Assembly (NCBI RefSeq): GCF_030161095.1
Contig: NZ_BSPP01000004.1
Span: 496,001-560,000, forward strand
Origin: Cypionkella aquatica
Lineage (GTDB): Bacteria; Pseudomonadota; Alphaproteobacteria; Rhodobacterales; Rhodobacteraceae
Reading direction: 5' to 3'
Length of the DNA: 64,000 bases
Positions 1 through 9,025 of the stretch are shown here, piece after piece (positions within the stretch are counted from its first letter, which is position 1; each line of letters opens with the position of its first letter). Below the pieces are notes generated by a model. The model was not told the DNA's origin. It saw nothing but the letters and a program-made list of their open reading frames with translations, and searched no databases. The position numbers were made by a program, and so were the translations under genes.

Positions 1-942
1 GGCCACGCGGCCTTTGAAGGCGGTATGGGCGGCGGCGGGCAGCGTGGCGGCTATGCGGGCGGCAATGGCGATTTCGCTTCAGCCTTCTCGGACGTTTTTG
101 AAGATCTGTTTGGCAATTTTGCCGGGGGCCGAGGTGGCGGCGGGCGTAGCCGTGCGCAACGCGGGTCTGACCTGCGCTACAATCTGCGCGTCAGCATGGA
201 AGAAGCCTTTTCGGGCGTTCAGAAAACCATCAACGTGCCCACCTCTGTCACCTGTGACATTTGCCACGGCACCGGGGCCGAAGGCGGCGCAGAACCTGTG
301 ACTTGCCCGACCTGTTCGGGCATGGGCAAAGTCCGCGCGCAGCAAGGCTTCTTTACGGTCGAACGGACCTGCCCAACCTGTAACGGCGCAGGGCAAATGG
401 TGAAAAACCCCTGCAAAGCCTGCGCAGGCCATGGTCGAGTCGAAAAAGACCGTTCGCTGTCAGTCAACATCCCGGCGGGCGTTGAAACCGGCACCCGTAT
501 CCGTTTGGCGGGCGAAGGCGAAGCTGGCATGCGCGGCGGGCCATCCGGTGATCTTTACATCTTTATTGAGATGAAAGAGCACGCGATCTTCCAGCGTGAC
601 AGCGTGCATCTGTTCTGCCGCGTGCCGATCACGCTGGCCACCGCGGCCTTGGGGGGTGAGATCGAAGTGCCCACCATTGACGGCGGCAAAAGCCGGGTGA
701 AAGTGCCTGCGGGCGCGCAAACCGGCAAGCAGATGCGTTTGCGGTCCAAGGGGATGCCAGCTTTGCGCGGCGGTGGCTCCGGCGATATGGTGATCGAACT
801 GGCGGTGGAAACGCCTGTCAATCTGACCGCGCGTCAGAAAGAAATCCTGCGAGAATTTGACACTTTGGCGACCGACAATAACCCGGAAGGGTCGTCGTTC
901 TTCTCGAAGGTCAAAGGCTTTTGGGATGGAATGAAAAGCTGA
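1..942 (+). CDS. dnaJ: Chaperone protein DnaJ, 3' part (cut by left edge)
   Basis: Hsp40 co-chaperone that delivers unfolded clients to DnaK and stimulates its ATPase. The frame is open from base 1, so the J domain lies off the window. Seen here are the end of the Gly/Phe-rich linker (about the first 50 residues), the four zinc-binding CxxCxGxG repeats ([32 protein letters not shown]) and the C-terminal substrate-binding barrels, ending in WDGMKS. The four zinc repeats separate DnaJ from CbpA. dnaK would be expected just upstream. A hairpin terminator follows directly, and the next gene converges. Confidence 0.97.
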   Translation, partial: GHAAFEGGMGGGGQRGGYAGGNGDFASAFSDVFEDLFGNFAGGRGGGGRSRAQRGSDLRYNLRVSMEEAFSGVQKTINVPTSVTCDICHGTGAEGGAEPVTCPTCSGMGKVRAQQGFFTVERTCPTCNGAGQMVKNPCKACAGHGRVEKDRSLSVNIPAGVETGTRIRLAGEGEAGMRGGPSGDLYIFIEMKEHAIFQRDSVHLFCRVPITLATAALGGEIEVPTIDGGKSRVKVPAGAQTGKQMRLRSKGMPALRGGGSGDMVIELAVETPVNLTARQKEILREFDTLATDNNPEGSSFFSKVKGFWDGMKS

Positions 943-947
943 ATAAA

Positions 948-972
948 GGCGGGCAGCAATGCCCGCCTATTT
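948..972 (+). terminator. Terminator after dnaJ
   Basis: An 8-bp perfect stem (GGCGGGCA / TGCCCGCC) with a GCAA tetraloop starts 6 bases after the dnaJ stop and is followed by TATTTCTTT. It sits between the convergent dnaJ and nagA and probably ends dnaJ transcription. Confidence 0.75.
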
Positions 973-988
973 CTTTACATCAACGGGG

Positions 989-2143
989 CTAGACGTGCCG
1001 CGCGCCGTGATGCCAGACTGCGCCAAGCTGGCCGCTTGCATCCAGATGCACCAGATTAGCCAGCCGCCCTGCCCCCAGATGCCCATGCTGCGCCGATGCA
1101 CCAATCACCTGTGCGGGGATCGACGTCGCCATCGCCAAAGCCCGCGCGGGCGCAATACCGACGGTTTCGACCATCACCTGAACCGCCTGCGCAAGGCTTA
1201 GATCAGCTCCGGCCAAAGTGCCATCCTGCAACGTCAAACGCCCGCCATGCCGCCGCACCAGCCGACCATTCAGCGTGATCTCTTGCAGATCAGACCCGGC
1301 AAAGGCCATGCAATCCGAGACCAGAAACAACCCCGAAGCCTTGGCCGCCAGTGCGATTTGCAGCACCGCCGGGCTGACATGGATACCGTCTGCGATCAGG
1401 CCCGCCGCGTGGTTTTGCGACAAGACAGCGCCAACCAGACCGGGCTCGCGGTTGCCGATCTGGCTCATCGCGTTGAACAGATGCGTGGCGCAATGCGCGC
1501 CTGCGTCCATTGCGCCACGGGCGACGGTATAGCTGCAATCGCTGTGGCCCAAGCTGACCACGACCCCTGCCGCCGTCAAAGCAGCAATCTGTGCCGGGCT
1601 GGCATTTTCGGGCGCAAGCGTCAGCATCAGCGCGGGCAAAGCGGCGGCGGCAGCACACAGTTGCGCCACATCCTGCGCCGTCATTGGTCGGATCAAAGCC
1701 GGATCATGCGCGCCGTGGCGACGCGGATCCAGATGCGGGCCTTCTAGATGCAGGCCCAGAAAACCGGGGGTTTTCGCGCGGGTGGCGGCAATCCCGGCGG
1801 CGATGACTTGTGCCGTCGCCGCTGGCGTGTCGGTGATCAGCGTCGGCAGGATCCCCGCGCAACCCAGCGAGATATGCGCGGCACAGATGCGCTGCAGCGC
1901 TGCCAGATCGGTGCTGCCATCCACCATCAGCCCACCGCCGCCATTGACCTGCAAATCCAGAAAAGCCGGGGCAAGCGTCCCGCCAGACAGTGTCACGCGG
2001 TCGCCGATCAGATCGGGGCTGTCGGGCTGCACAGCGACGATTTCGCCCGCCTCTATCACCACAACATGGCCGCTCAGCAGGTTCTCCCCATCGAAAACCT
2101 GCGCACCTGAAAGCACTTGCCGGGGAAGCATCGCCGCGCTCAT
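989..2143 (-). CDS. nagA: N-acetylglucosamine-6-phosphate deacetylase
   Basis: Removes acetate from GlcNAc-6-P to give glucosamine-6-P in the cytoplasm. The 384-residue length fits the amidohydrolase family. Visible metal and active-site residues are the Glu in HLEGPH (E134), GH at 199-200, HLFNAM (H221) and the catalytic Asp in LVSDCMAF (D277). The ATG start overlaps the stop of the upstream SIS gene in an ATGA, so translation is probably coupled. It is the last gene of the leftward operon kinase-GntR-SIS-nagA and takes the MurQ product and imported GlcNAc-6-P towards glycolysis. Confidence 0.94.
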   Translation of the reverse strand: MSAAMLPRQVLSGAQVFDGENLLSGHVVVIEAGEIVAVQPDSPDLIGDRVTLSGGTLAPAFLDLQVNGGGGLMVDGSTDLAALQRICAAHISLGCAGILPTLITDTPAATAQVIAAGIAATRAKTPGFLGLHLEGPHLDPRRHGAHDPALIRPMTAQDVAQLCAAAAALPALMLTLAPENASPAQIAALTAAGVVVSLGHSDCSYTVARGAMDAGAHCATHLFNAMSQIGNREPGLVGAVLSQNHAAGLIADGIHVSPAVLQIALAAKASGLFLVSDCMAFAGSDLQEITLNGRLVRRHGGRLTLQDGTLAGADLSLAQAVQVMVETVGIAPARALAMATSIPAQVIGASAQHGHLGAGRLANLVHLDASGQLGAVWHHGARHV

Positions 2144-3165
2144 ACGGTTTCCGTGACTTTGCGCAGATGTGGCGGTGTGTCTGGGTCAAAGCCACGACGG
2201 CGGGCCAAAGCCTCGATAAAGCCATAAAAGCCGACGATCAGCGTGAGCGGCGCGACCAAGGGATGCAGGCCCGCGACCGAAGGCAGGGTGGTCGCGCCCG
2301 GCACCGCTGCGCCGGTTAAGAACACCTCGGCACCTTGACTGGCCAGCCGCTCGGTGGTGGCGATCAATTGCGACAGGGCGGCATCTTCGACGCCCAGTGC
2401 GAACACTGGGAAATGCGCCTGCACGATGGCTGATGGGCCATGCAACACCTCTGCTGCCGAATAGGATTCAGCATGCAGACCGCAGGTTTCCTTGAACTTC
2501 AGCGCGGCTTCATTGGCGATAGCAAAGGCCGGGCCACGCCCCAGCACATACAGCGATTGCGCGCGCGACAGCCGATCCGCCAGTGGCGACCAATCCAGCG
2601 ACAAGGCTTGGGCGAACGAATCGGGCAGATCGGTCACAGCCGCGCGTAAGGCGTTGTCCTGCCGCCATTCGGCCAACAACGAAAGCCCCGCCACGGCCGA
2701 GCTGACAAAAGTTTTCGTAGCGGCCACACTTTGCTCGACCCCGGCTTGCAACGGCAGGCAATGGTCGGAATTGGCGGCCATGGGCGAGTCGGCAAAATTG
2801 GTAATCGCCACCGTCATGGCGCCAGAAGCTCCGGCAGAGCGCATCATCTCGACAATATCCGGGCTGCGGCCCGATTGCGAAATACCCAGACAGGCGGCGC
2901 CATTCAGCCGCAGTTTCGCACCATAGATTGAGGCAATAGATGGCCCGACCGAGGCGACCGGCACCCCCGCCGCAAGCTCGATGCAATACTTCAGATAAGT
3001 CGCGGCATGGTCAGACGACCCCCGCGCCACCGTCACGATCAGGCCGGGATCGCGGGCGCGCAACGCCGCCGCTGCGGCCTGCACTGCAGGGCCAGATTGC
3101 GCCAGAAACCGCGCTGCGGCCTGCGGGATTTCGGCCACCTCTTGCGCCATAAAGCTGTCGGTCAC
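2140..3165 (-). CDS. SIS-domain glucosamine-6-phosphate deaminase (NagB-II type)
   Basis: Two SIS sugar-isomerase domains make up all 341 residues. The glutaminase domain of GlmS is absent, as in the NagB-II deaminases that convert glucosamine-6-P to fructose-6-P and ammonia. The first SIS loop reads SQSGRSPD (about residue 97), and a GlmS-like EVLHGP motif lies near residue 240. The start is GTG at 3165, overlapping the GntR stop as GTGA, with AAGGAA a few bases upstream. A downstream ATG at 3150 is less well placed. Its position between the regulator and nagA supports the deaminase role. Direct evidence against a different keto-hexose phosphate substrate is lacking. Confidence 0.85.
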   Translation of the reverse strand: MTDSFMAQEVAEIPQAAARFLAQSGPAVQAAAAALRARDPGLIVTVARGSSDHAATYLKYCIELAAGVPVASVGPSIASIYGAKLRLNGAACLGISQSGRSPDIVEMMRSAGASGAMTVAITNFADSPMAANSDHCLPLQAGVEQSVAATKTFVSSAVAGLSLLAEWRQDNALRAAVTDLPDSFAQALSLDWSPLADRLSRAQSLYVLGRGPAFAIANEAALKFKETCGLHAESYSAAEVLHGPSAIVQAHFPVFALGVEDAALSQLIATTERLASQGAEVFLTGAAVPGATTLPSVAGLHPLVAPLTLIVGFYGFIEALARRRGFDPDTPPHLRKVTETV

Positions 3166-3932
3166 GCTATATTCCTTTCGCCATCGGGTGCGAGTTTCAG
3201 TTCAACGGCAAAATCATAGGCATCGCTACGGTAAATCGAGCGGGTAAACTCGACCACACGCCCCGACGCCAGATATGAAATCCGCTCTATTTTCAGACAG
3301 GCTGCGCCTTGATTGACGCCCAGCAATTCGGCATCGCGCTGGCCAAGATTGGCCGCCGAAATCCGCTGCACCGCGCGCACCGGGCGCAAGCCGCGCTGAT
3401 CCAGCACCGCATAAAGCGAAGTGCTGACAGACTCTGGGTCGGGCAGCAGAGCCCTGGACAAAGCCGCTCGTTCGATCGCCAGCGGCTGGCCATCGGTGCA
3501 GCGCACCCGTTCTAACCGGGCGACGCGGTCATCGGTGCCAAGCCCCAGCGCCATCATTTCCTCGGGGGCGGGCAAGAATAAGGCGCGGCACAGCCAGATT
3601 GATTGTGCCTGTCTGCCGCGCCGCGCCATATCATCGGTGAAAGAGGTCAGCTGCGACAGCGCTTGTTCCAGCCGCACGACTGGCTGCGCTACAAAAGTGC
3701 CAGAACCGCGCCGCTGCACCAGCGCGCCCGAGGCCACCAGTGACTGAATAGCCTTGCGCACCGTTACCCGTGACAGCCCGGTCAGCAGCGCCAGATCGCG
3801 TTCTGCAGGCAGACTGTCACCGGGGCAAAGCTTGCCGCTGGTGATCGCGTCATCAATGCGGCGGTGCAGTTGCAGATACAATGGGCCGATGCCGGATTTG
3901 GTGAAATCATCTTGGATGAACAGCTGGTTCAT
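3162..3932 (-). CDS. GntR/HutC-family transcriptional regulator of amino-sugar genes
   Basis: A 256-residue regulator. An N-terminal winged helix-turn-helix (about 10-75) contains LPAERDLALLTGLSRVTVRK and the RGSGTFV wing, and a C-terminal UTRA ligand-binding domain follows. HutC-type GntR proteins in nag operons (NagR/DasR/NagQ) bind amino-sugar phosphates. I chose the ATG at 3932 because it overlaps the upstream kinase stop as ATGA; a start at 3962 would sit 30 bases inside the kinase gene. It probably controls its own operon and the divergent murQ-transporter operon through the repeats at 4806-4837 and 4914-4930 (inference). Confidence 0.9.
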   Translation of the reverse strand: MNQLFIQDDFTKSGIGPLYLQLHRRIDDAITSGKLCPGDSLPAERDLALLTGLSRVTVRKAIQSLVASGALVQRRGSGTFVAQPVVRLEQALSQLTSFTDDMARRGRQAQSIWLCRALFLPAPEEMMALGLGTDDRVARLERVRCTDGQPLAIERAALSRALLPDPESVSTSLYAVLDQRGLRPVRAVQRISAANLGQRDAELLGVNQGAACLKIERISYLASGRVVEFTRSIYRSDAYDFAVELKLAPDGERNIA

Positions 3933-4786
3933 GGCTCGACCCCGATCTGGCATGCCAGCCAAAGTGCGCCATCGACGCCGCTGCCCAAGGCCGGGGCGAT
4001 CTGCCAGCGGTCAGCAAAATGCGGCGCAATCTGCGTGCCGATACCGCCCAGAAACACCACCGGAACCGCCGGGTTCGGCTGCAAAAGGGCGATATACTGG
4101 GCGATGTCAGCCTCGGCCTGTGCCATCAGTGCCCCGGCGGCAGGATCATCCGAGCCCACAACACGGCGAGCGAAATTTGCGAAATCGACGGCACGCGCGC
4201 TGAAGCCAAAGCTGATGATGCCGTCATCGCCGCCAAGTTCGGCCCGCACCGATTTCAGCAGCGGTGTGATCTCGGCCAGCCCATCACCCGCACGCAGGCA
4301 GGCCGACAGCAATGCCCGCCCTAACCACGCGCCGCTGCCTTCGTCGCCCAAAACCCAGCCGCGCCCGCCGATGCGATGTGCAACGCCGCCCAACTGCCGC
4401 ACGAACACCGAACCCGTGCCAACAGCGGCGACAATGCCATCACCATCACGCAAAGCGCCTTTCAGCGCGATAAACGCATCGGTTTCGACCCGCAGTGCTG
4501 TGAACGGCAGGCCCGCGCGCAACCGCGCCACGCTGGGCGTAAAATTGGCTCCAGCCAACCCCATCACCACCCGCAACCGCGGCAATTCGGCGGCGGCCGA
4601 CGCACCGACAACCTGCTTCATCGCATCCGTTGCGACCGCCAAAAGATTGCGTATAGCTGCATCGGGGTCCGAGGCGATGTTGGCCGGACCAGCTTCGGCA
4701 CGGGCAATAATCCGGCCATCGCCGCCCGCAACAGCCGCGCGGCATCCCGTTCCGCCCCCGTCAATTCCCAGAAACAGCTGCATCAT
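3929..4786 (-). CDS. BadF/BadG-type sugar kinase, probable GlcNAc/MurNAc kinase
   Basis: An ASKHA-fold ATPase of 285 residues. The phosphate-1 loop is FLGIDGGGTGC (residues 5-15), a GTGSVF phosphate-2 loop lies mid-protein, and a GDEGSGAWLG motif is typical of N-acetylglucosamine kinases of this family. Clostridial MurK, a MurNAc/GlcNAc kinase, belongs to the same family. First gene of the leftward operon, divergent from murQ. Two adjacent ATGs (4786, 4783) are possible; the second has better spacing to AGAGGA. A kinase is needed to supply MurNAc-6-P to MurQ after ABC import, which does not phosphorylate. The exact sugar is inference. Confidence 0.85.
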   Translation of the reverse strand: MMQLFLGIDGGGTGCRAAVAGGDGRIIARAEAGPANIASDPDAAIRNLLAVATDAMKQVVGASAAAELPRLRVVMGLAGANFTPSVARLRAGLPFTALRVETDAFIALKGALRDGDGIVAAVGTGSVFVRQLGGVAHRIGGRGWVLGDEGSGAWLGRALLSACLRAGDGLAEITPLLKSVRAELGGDDGIISFGFSARAVDFANFARRVVGSDDPAAGALMAQAEADIAQYIALLQPNPAVPVVFLGGIGTQIAPHFADRWQIAPALGSGVDGALWLACQIGVEP

Positions 4787-4805
4787 GATTCCTCTTACCC
4801 ATAAG

Positions 4806-4837
4806 ATACCAAAATAATACCAAATAGAAAGTGGTAT
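4806..4837. promoter_or_regulatory. Putative GntR operator, left part
   Basis: ATACCAAA occurs twice with an 11-base period (4806-4813, 4817-4824), and ATACCA at 4817-4822 faces TGGTAT at 4832-4837. The 15 bases at 4809-4823 are the exact reverse complement of 4915-4929. Such TGGT/ACCA half-sites are typical of HutC-type GntR operators. It lies 20 bases upstream of the kinase start, where it could repress the leftward operon. Confidence 0.6.
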
Positions 4838-4913
4838 CTGAGCTTGCCATATAATTTGGCGATTTCCCGATGAAAATGCAGATAACTGCGGTTGATGCAG
4901 ATGATCCTTTACA

Positions 4914-4930
4914 ATTGGTATTATTTTGGC
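4914..4930. promoter_or_regulatory. Putative GntR operator, right part
   Basis: TTGGTATTATTTTGG (4915-4929) is the exact inverted copy of 4809-4823 and lies about 27 bases before the murQ start. The AT-rich composition contrasts with the coding flanks. Paired operators in one divergent region suggest co-regulation of both operons, perhaps with looping. Confidence 0.6.
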
Positions 4931-4955
4931 ATTATTTCTGAAAAGAGGGAATCAG

Positions 4956-5852
4956 ATGGCAGATCGCAAGACCGAGACGTTACACCCAAGTTCAGCCGGG
5001 CTGCATCTTGCCCCGGCGGCAGAGGTGTTGTCTCGGCTGCTGGATGCGCAATTGGCCGCGATTGCCACCATCCGCCCGATCCTGCCCGCCCTGATGACTG
5101 CTGCCGACGCGGCGGCGACGGCGCTGCAATCGGGTGGCAAGATGGGCTATGCCGGGGCCGGTTCTTCGGGGCTGATGGCGCTGGCGGATTGTCTGGAATT
5201 GTGGGGCACTTTTGGCATTGCAACAGATCGCACGCCGATGTTGTTTGCCGGCGGCAGTGCCGCACTGATCAAACTGACTGGCGCGGTTGAGGATGATCCG
5301 GCGCTGGCCGTCGCTGATCTGGCCGCGGCACAGATTGGCGCGGGGGATGTGGTGATCTGTGTCTCGGCCTCGGGGACCACGCCTTATACGATGGCGGTGG
5401 CGCAGGGGGCGAAAGCCAAAGGTGCGCAAGTGATCGGCTTGGCCAATGCGGCAGGGTCTGCGCTGTTGGATCTGGCCGATTTCCCGGTGCTGCTGGACAC
5501 TGGCCCCGAACTTGTTGCCGGATCAACCCGGATGGCGGCAGCCTCGGCGCAAAAGATTGCGATGAATATGCTGTCGGTGCTGGTCGGAATTCGGCTTGGC
5601 CATGTGCATGATGGGTATATGGTCAATCTGGTGGCTGACAATGCCAAGCTGGTGGGCCGTGCGGTGGGCATCGTCGCGGCTGTGTCGGGGCAGGATGGCC
5701 AAACGGCTACGGCGGCACTGCACGCAGCCAGTGGCGCGGTGAAGCCGGCCATATTGATCGCTTTGGGGGCCAGCCATGCCGAAGCGCAGACGAGGTTACA
5801 GGCCAGCGGCGGGCATTTGTCCGCAGCCTTGGCGGATGGAGTGGCAAGATAA
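4956..5852 (+). CDS. murQ: N-acetylmuramic acid 6-phosphate etherase
   Basis: Cleaves the lactyl ether of MurNAc-6-P to give GlcNAc-6-P and D-lactate, feeding NagA. The 298-residue length matches MurQ. SIS-domain signatures are visible: AGSSGLMALADCLE, VSASGTTPYT and GSTRMAAASAQK. The ATG at 4956 follows AGAGGGA; the frame extends 30 bases further but without a ribosome site. It heads the rightward operon with an ABC transporter, which indicates external or recycled MurNAc rather than a PTS route. Confidence 0.95.
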   Translation: MADRKTETLHPSSAGLHLAPAAEVLSRLLDAQLAAIATIRPILPALMTAADAAATALQSGGKMGYAGAGSSGLMALADCLELWGTFGIATDRTPMLFAGGSAALIKLTGAVEDDPALAVADLAAAQIGAGDVVICVSASGTTPYTMAVAQGAKAKGAQVIGLANAAGSALLDLADFPVLLDTGPELVAGSTRMAAASAQKIAMNMLSVLVGIRLGHVHDGYMVNLVADNAKLVGRAVGIVAAVSGQDGQTATAALHAASGAVKPAILIALGASHAEAQTRLQASGGHLSAALADGVAR

Positions 5853-5890
5853 CGACACCGGGCGCAGTGCCCGACAACAGGGAGACAAAA

Positions 5891-7192
5891 ATGACGGCCA
5901 ATAAAAAAACCACTGGCACGACCAAGACTAGCATGACGAACACCGGAAAAACGCTGCGGATCGCTTTTCTGACCAGCACGATGCTGGCAGGCATGGCGCA
6001 TGCTGAAGATGTGACGCTGAATATCGAATCCTGGCGCAATGACGATTTGACGATCTGGCAAGAACAGCTGATCCCAGCGTTTGAGGCAGGCCATCCCGGC
6101 ATCAAGATCAACTTCGCGCCCTCTGCCCCAGCAGAATACAACGCGGTGCTGAACTCGAAACTCGATGCAGGCTCTGCCGGTGATCTGATCACCTGCCGCC
6201 CGTTCGATGCCTCGCTTGATCTTTATAACAAGGGACAGATCACCGATCTGACCTCGCTTGCAGCGATGGCTAATTTCTCGTCGGTGGCAAAATCGGCATG
6301 GCAGACCGACGACGGTGCTGCGACCTTCTGCATGCCGATGGCCTCGGTGATCCACGGCTTTATCTACAACAAGGATGCATTTGACGCGCTTGGCATCGCG
6401 GTGCCGACGACTGAGGATGAATTCTTTGCGGCCCTCGACAAGATCAAGGCCGATGGCACCTATATCCCGATGGCGATGGGCACCAATGATCAATGGGAAG
6501 CCGCGACGATGGGCTATCAGAACATTGGCCCGAACTATTGGAAGGGTGAAGAAGGCCGCCTTGCTCTGATCAAAGGCGAGCAAAAACTGACCGACCCGGA
6601 TTGGGTGACCCCATATGCGACGTTGGCGCGCTGGAAGGATTATCTGGGCGACGGTTTTGAAGCGCAAACCTATCCTGACAGCCAGAACCTGTTCACCTTG
6701 GGTCGCGCTGCCATCTATCCGGCAGGGTCGTGGGAGATCGCAGGCTTCAACGCGCAGGCGGGCTTCAAGATGGGCGCATTCGCGCCGCCAGTCGTGAAGG
6801 CGGGGGATGAGTGCTATATCTCGGATCACACCGATATCGGCATGGGCATCAACGCGAAATCCGCGCATCCTGAAGAAGCCAAAGCGTTTCTAGAATGGGT
6901 CGGCTCGCCCGAGTTTGCGACGCTTTATGCCAACGCTTTGCCCGGGTTCTTCTCGTTGAACTCGACCCCGGTTGCGATGAAGGACCCGCTGGCGCAGGAG
7001 TTTGTCAGCTGGCGCGATAAGTGCAAATCGACGATCCGCTCGACCTATCAGATCTTGTCGCGCGGCACGCCGAACCTTGAGAATGAGACCTGGAACGCCT
7101 CGGCTGCGGCGATCAAAGGCACTGAGACGCCAGAAGCCATTGGCGCACGTTTGGAAGCAGGGCTTGCGTCCTGGTATAAACCCACCAAGTGA
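5891..7192 (+). CDS. Extracellular solute-binding protein of a sugar ABC transporter
   Basis: Periplasmic family-1 (MalE-like) sugar-binding protein of 433 residues. The N-terminus is unusually long and Thr/Lys-rich, followed by a hydrophobic signal core ending MAGMAHA-ED, with cleavage expected there. The start is set at 5891 after GGGAGA; an internal ATG at 5933 would leave a more ordinary signal peptide. It lies 38 bases after murQ and before two permeases. By context the ligand should be MurNAc, GlcNAc or a muropeptide sugar (inference). A strong hairpin follows, as is common where the binding protein is made in excess. Confidence 0.9.
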   Translation: MTANKKTTGTTKTSMTNTGKTLRIAFLTSTMLAGMAHAEDVTLNIESWRNDDLTIWQEQLIPAFEAGHPGIKINFAPSAPAEYNAVLNSKLDAGSAGDLITCRPFDASLDLYNKGQITDLTSLAAMANFSSVAKSAWQTDDGAATFCMPMASVIHGFIYNKDAFDALGIAVPTTEDEFFAALDKIKADGTYIPMAMGTNDQWEAATMGYQNIGPNYWKGEEGRLALIKGEQKLTDPDWVTPYATLARWKDYLGDGFEAQTYPDSQNLFTLGRAAIYPAGSWEIAGFNAQAGFKMGAFAPPVVKAGDECYISDHTDIGMGINAKSAHPEEAKAFLEWVGSPEFATLYANALPGFFSLNSTPVAMKDPLAQEFVSWRDKCKSTIRSTYQILSRGTPNLENETWNASAAAIKGTETPEAIGARLEAGLASWYKPTK

Positions 7193-7201
7193 TCACGTCT
7201 G

Positions 7202-7227
7202 GGCGGCCCCGATCTGGGGCCGCCTTT
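7202..7227 (+). terminator. Attenuator-like hairpin between binding protein and permeases
   Basis: A 9-bp perfect GC stem (GGCGGCCCC / GGGGCCGCC) with a five-base loop is followed by TTT. It sits 9 bases after the binding-protein stop. It probably terminates partly or protects upstream mRNA, so that binding protein exceeds permease. Confidence 0.7.
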
Positions 7228-7264
7228 CGTCCGCTTGTCCCCCCTAGATTTCTCGGAGGTTCGC

Positions 7265-8179
7265 ATGGCTGCCAAGTCATTCCGTTGGCATATCCCGGTG
7301 TTTCTGGCGCCTGCGGTGCTGGTTTATACTGCGATCATGATCATCCCGTTGTTCGGCACGCTGAACTTGTCGCTATATAATCTGGATGGGCAGAACCGGA
7401 TTTTTGTCGGGCTTGCGAATTTTAAAACCCTGTTTGGTGATCCGCGTTGGTCGGCGTCGTTCTGGAACGCGCTTGGCAACAATGCGTGGTTTTTCATTGT
7501 GCATATGCTGGTGCAAAACCCGATCGGGGTTCTGCTGGCCGCGATCTTGTCCAGCCCGCGGCTGCGCATGGCCGCATTCTACCGCACGGCAATTTTCGTG
7601 CCAGCCATCCTTAGCTTTGTGATCGTGGGCTTCGTGTGGAAGCTGATCCTGTCGCCGATCTGGGGGATTGCGCCGGGGATGTTGGATTGGGTCGGGTTAA
7701 AATCCTTGTATTTGCCGTGGCTCGGCAAGGAAGCCTACGCGCTGACCACGCTGGCGCTGGTGTCGGTCTGGCAATTTGTCGGAATTCCGATGATGCTGAT
7801 TTACGCAGCCCTGCTGAACATCCCGCAAGAGGTGCTTGAGGCCGCCGAGATGGACGGCATTACCGGATCAAGCCAGTTCTGGAAGATCAAACTGCCGCTG
7901 ATCCTGCCCTCTATCGGAATTATCTCGATCCTGACATTCGTGGGTAATTTCAATGCGTTCGACCTGATCTATGTATCCCAAGGCGCGCTGGCCGGGCCGG
8001 ATTTCGCCACCGATATTCTGGGCACTTTCCTGTACCGCACCTTCTTTGGCTTTCAGTTGCAACTGGGCGATCCGCATATGGGGGCAACGATTGCGACGGC
8101 GATGTTTGGCATCATTCTGATCGGCGTCTGCATTTATCTGTTTGCCATCCAGACGCGGCTGCGCCGCTATCAGTTTTAA
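7265..8179 (+). CDS. Sugar ABC transporter permease (MalF/UgpA type)
   Basis: Inner-membrane permease of 304 residues with about six hydrophobic segments. The cytoplasmic EAA loop is EAAEMDGITGSSQFWKIKLP near residue 195-215, the contact site for the ATPase. The ATG at 7265 follows CTCGGAGG. It pairs with the next gene as a heterodimer. Context gives an amino-sugar substrate; the sequence alone does not specify it. Confidence 0.92.
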   Translation: MAAKSFRWHIPVFLAPAVLVYTAIMIIPLFGTLNLSLYNLDGQNRIFVGLANFKTLFGDPRWSASFWNALGNNAWFFIVHMLVQNPIGVLLAAILSSPRLRMAAFYRTAIFVPAILSFVIVGFVWKLILSPIWGIAPGMLDWVGLKSLYLPWLGKEAYALTTLALVSVWQFVGIPMMLIYAALLNIPQEVLEAAEMDGITGSSQFWKIKLPLILPSIGIISILTFVGNFNAFDLIYVSQGALAGPDFATDILGTFLYRTFFGFQLQLGDPHMGATIATAMFGIILIGVCIYLFAIQTRLRRYQF

Positions 8180-8188
8180 GGGGCAGAT

Positions 8189-9025
8189 ATGGCCACCCGC
8201 ATCCCGCTTTCGCGCAGCATAGCCGCCCATACGGTACTGATCGCCTATACGCTGATCTCGCTGTTTCCGGTGTTTGTCATCGTGATCAACAGCTTCAAGT
8301 CGCGCAAAGCGATCTTTGCCGCCCCATTGGAGCCGCCAACACCCACGACGTTTGATCTGGTCGGCTACGCCACCGTGCTGAAACAGGGTGATTTCTTTCA
8401 ATACTTCATGAACTCGATGATCGTCACATGCTCTAGCCTGTTTTTCGTGCTGTTGTTCGGCGCGATGGCGGCGTTTGCACTGTCGGAATACCGCTTCAAG
8501 GCCAACACGCTGACCGGACTTTATCTGGCCTTGGGCATCATGATTCCCATCCGGCTTGGCACGGTTGCGATCTTGCAACTGATGGTGGCGGGCGGTCTGG
8601 TCAACACCCGCACGGCATTGGTGCTGGTCTATACTGCGCAGGGCTTGCCCTTAGCGGTGTTCATCCTGTCAGAGTTCATGAAGCAAGTTTCAGATGATCT
8701 TAAAAACGCAGGCCGCATCGACGGGCTGTCGGAGTACCGCATCTTTTTCACACTGGTGCTGCCCTTGATCCGGCCTGCGATGGCGACGGTGGCGGTATTC
8801 TCGCTTATCCCGATCTGGAATGACCTGTGGTTCCCGCTGATCCTTGCCCCGGCGGAAGAGGTGAAAACCATCACCCTTGGCTCTCAAATCTTCATTGGGC
8901 AATTCGTCACCAATTGGAATGCTGTGCTGGCGGCACTGAGCCTCGCCATCATTCCGGTGCTGGTGCTTTACCTTATTTTCTCACGGCAACTGATCCGTGG
9001 CATCACTGCAGGAGCCGTCAAATGA
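8189..9025 (+). CDS. Sugar ABC transporter permease (MalG/UgpE type)
   Basis: Second permease, 278 residues, with six predicted membrane segments and a variant EAA loop NAGRIDGLSEYRIFFTLVLP. It starts 9 bases after its partner, behind AGGGGCAG. Its stop overlaps the next start as ATGA, giving translational coupling to the oxidoreductase, which is therefore an integral part of this operon. Confidence 0.92.
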   Translation: MATRIPLSRSIAAHTVLIAYTLISLFPVFVIVINSFKSRKAIFAAPLEPPTPTTFDLVGYATVLKQGDFFQYFMNSMIVTCSSLFFVLLFGAMAAFALSEYRFKANTLTGLYLALGIMIPIRLGTVAILQLMVAGGLVNTRTALVLVYTAQGLPLAVFILSEFMKQVSDDLKNAGRIDGLSEYRIFFTLVLPLIRPAMATVAVFSLIPIWNDLWFPLILAPAEEVKTITLGSQIFIGQFVTNWNAVLAALSLAIIPVLVLYLIFSRQLIRGITAGAVK

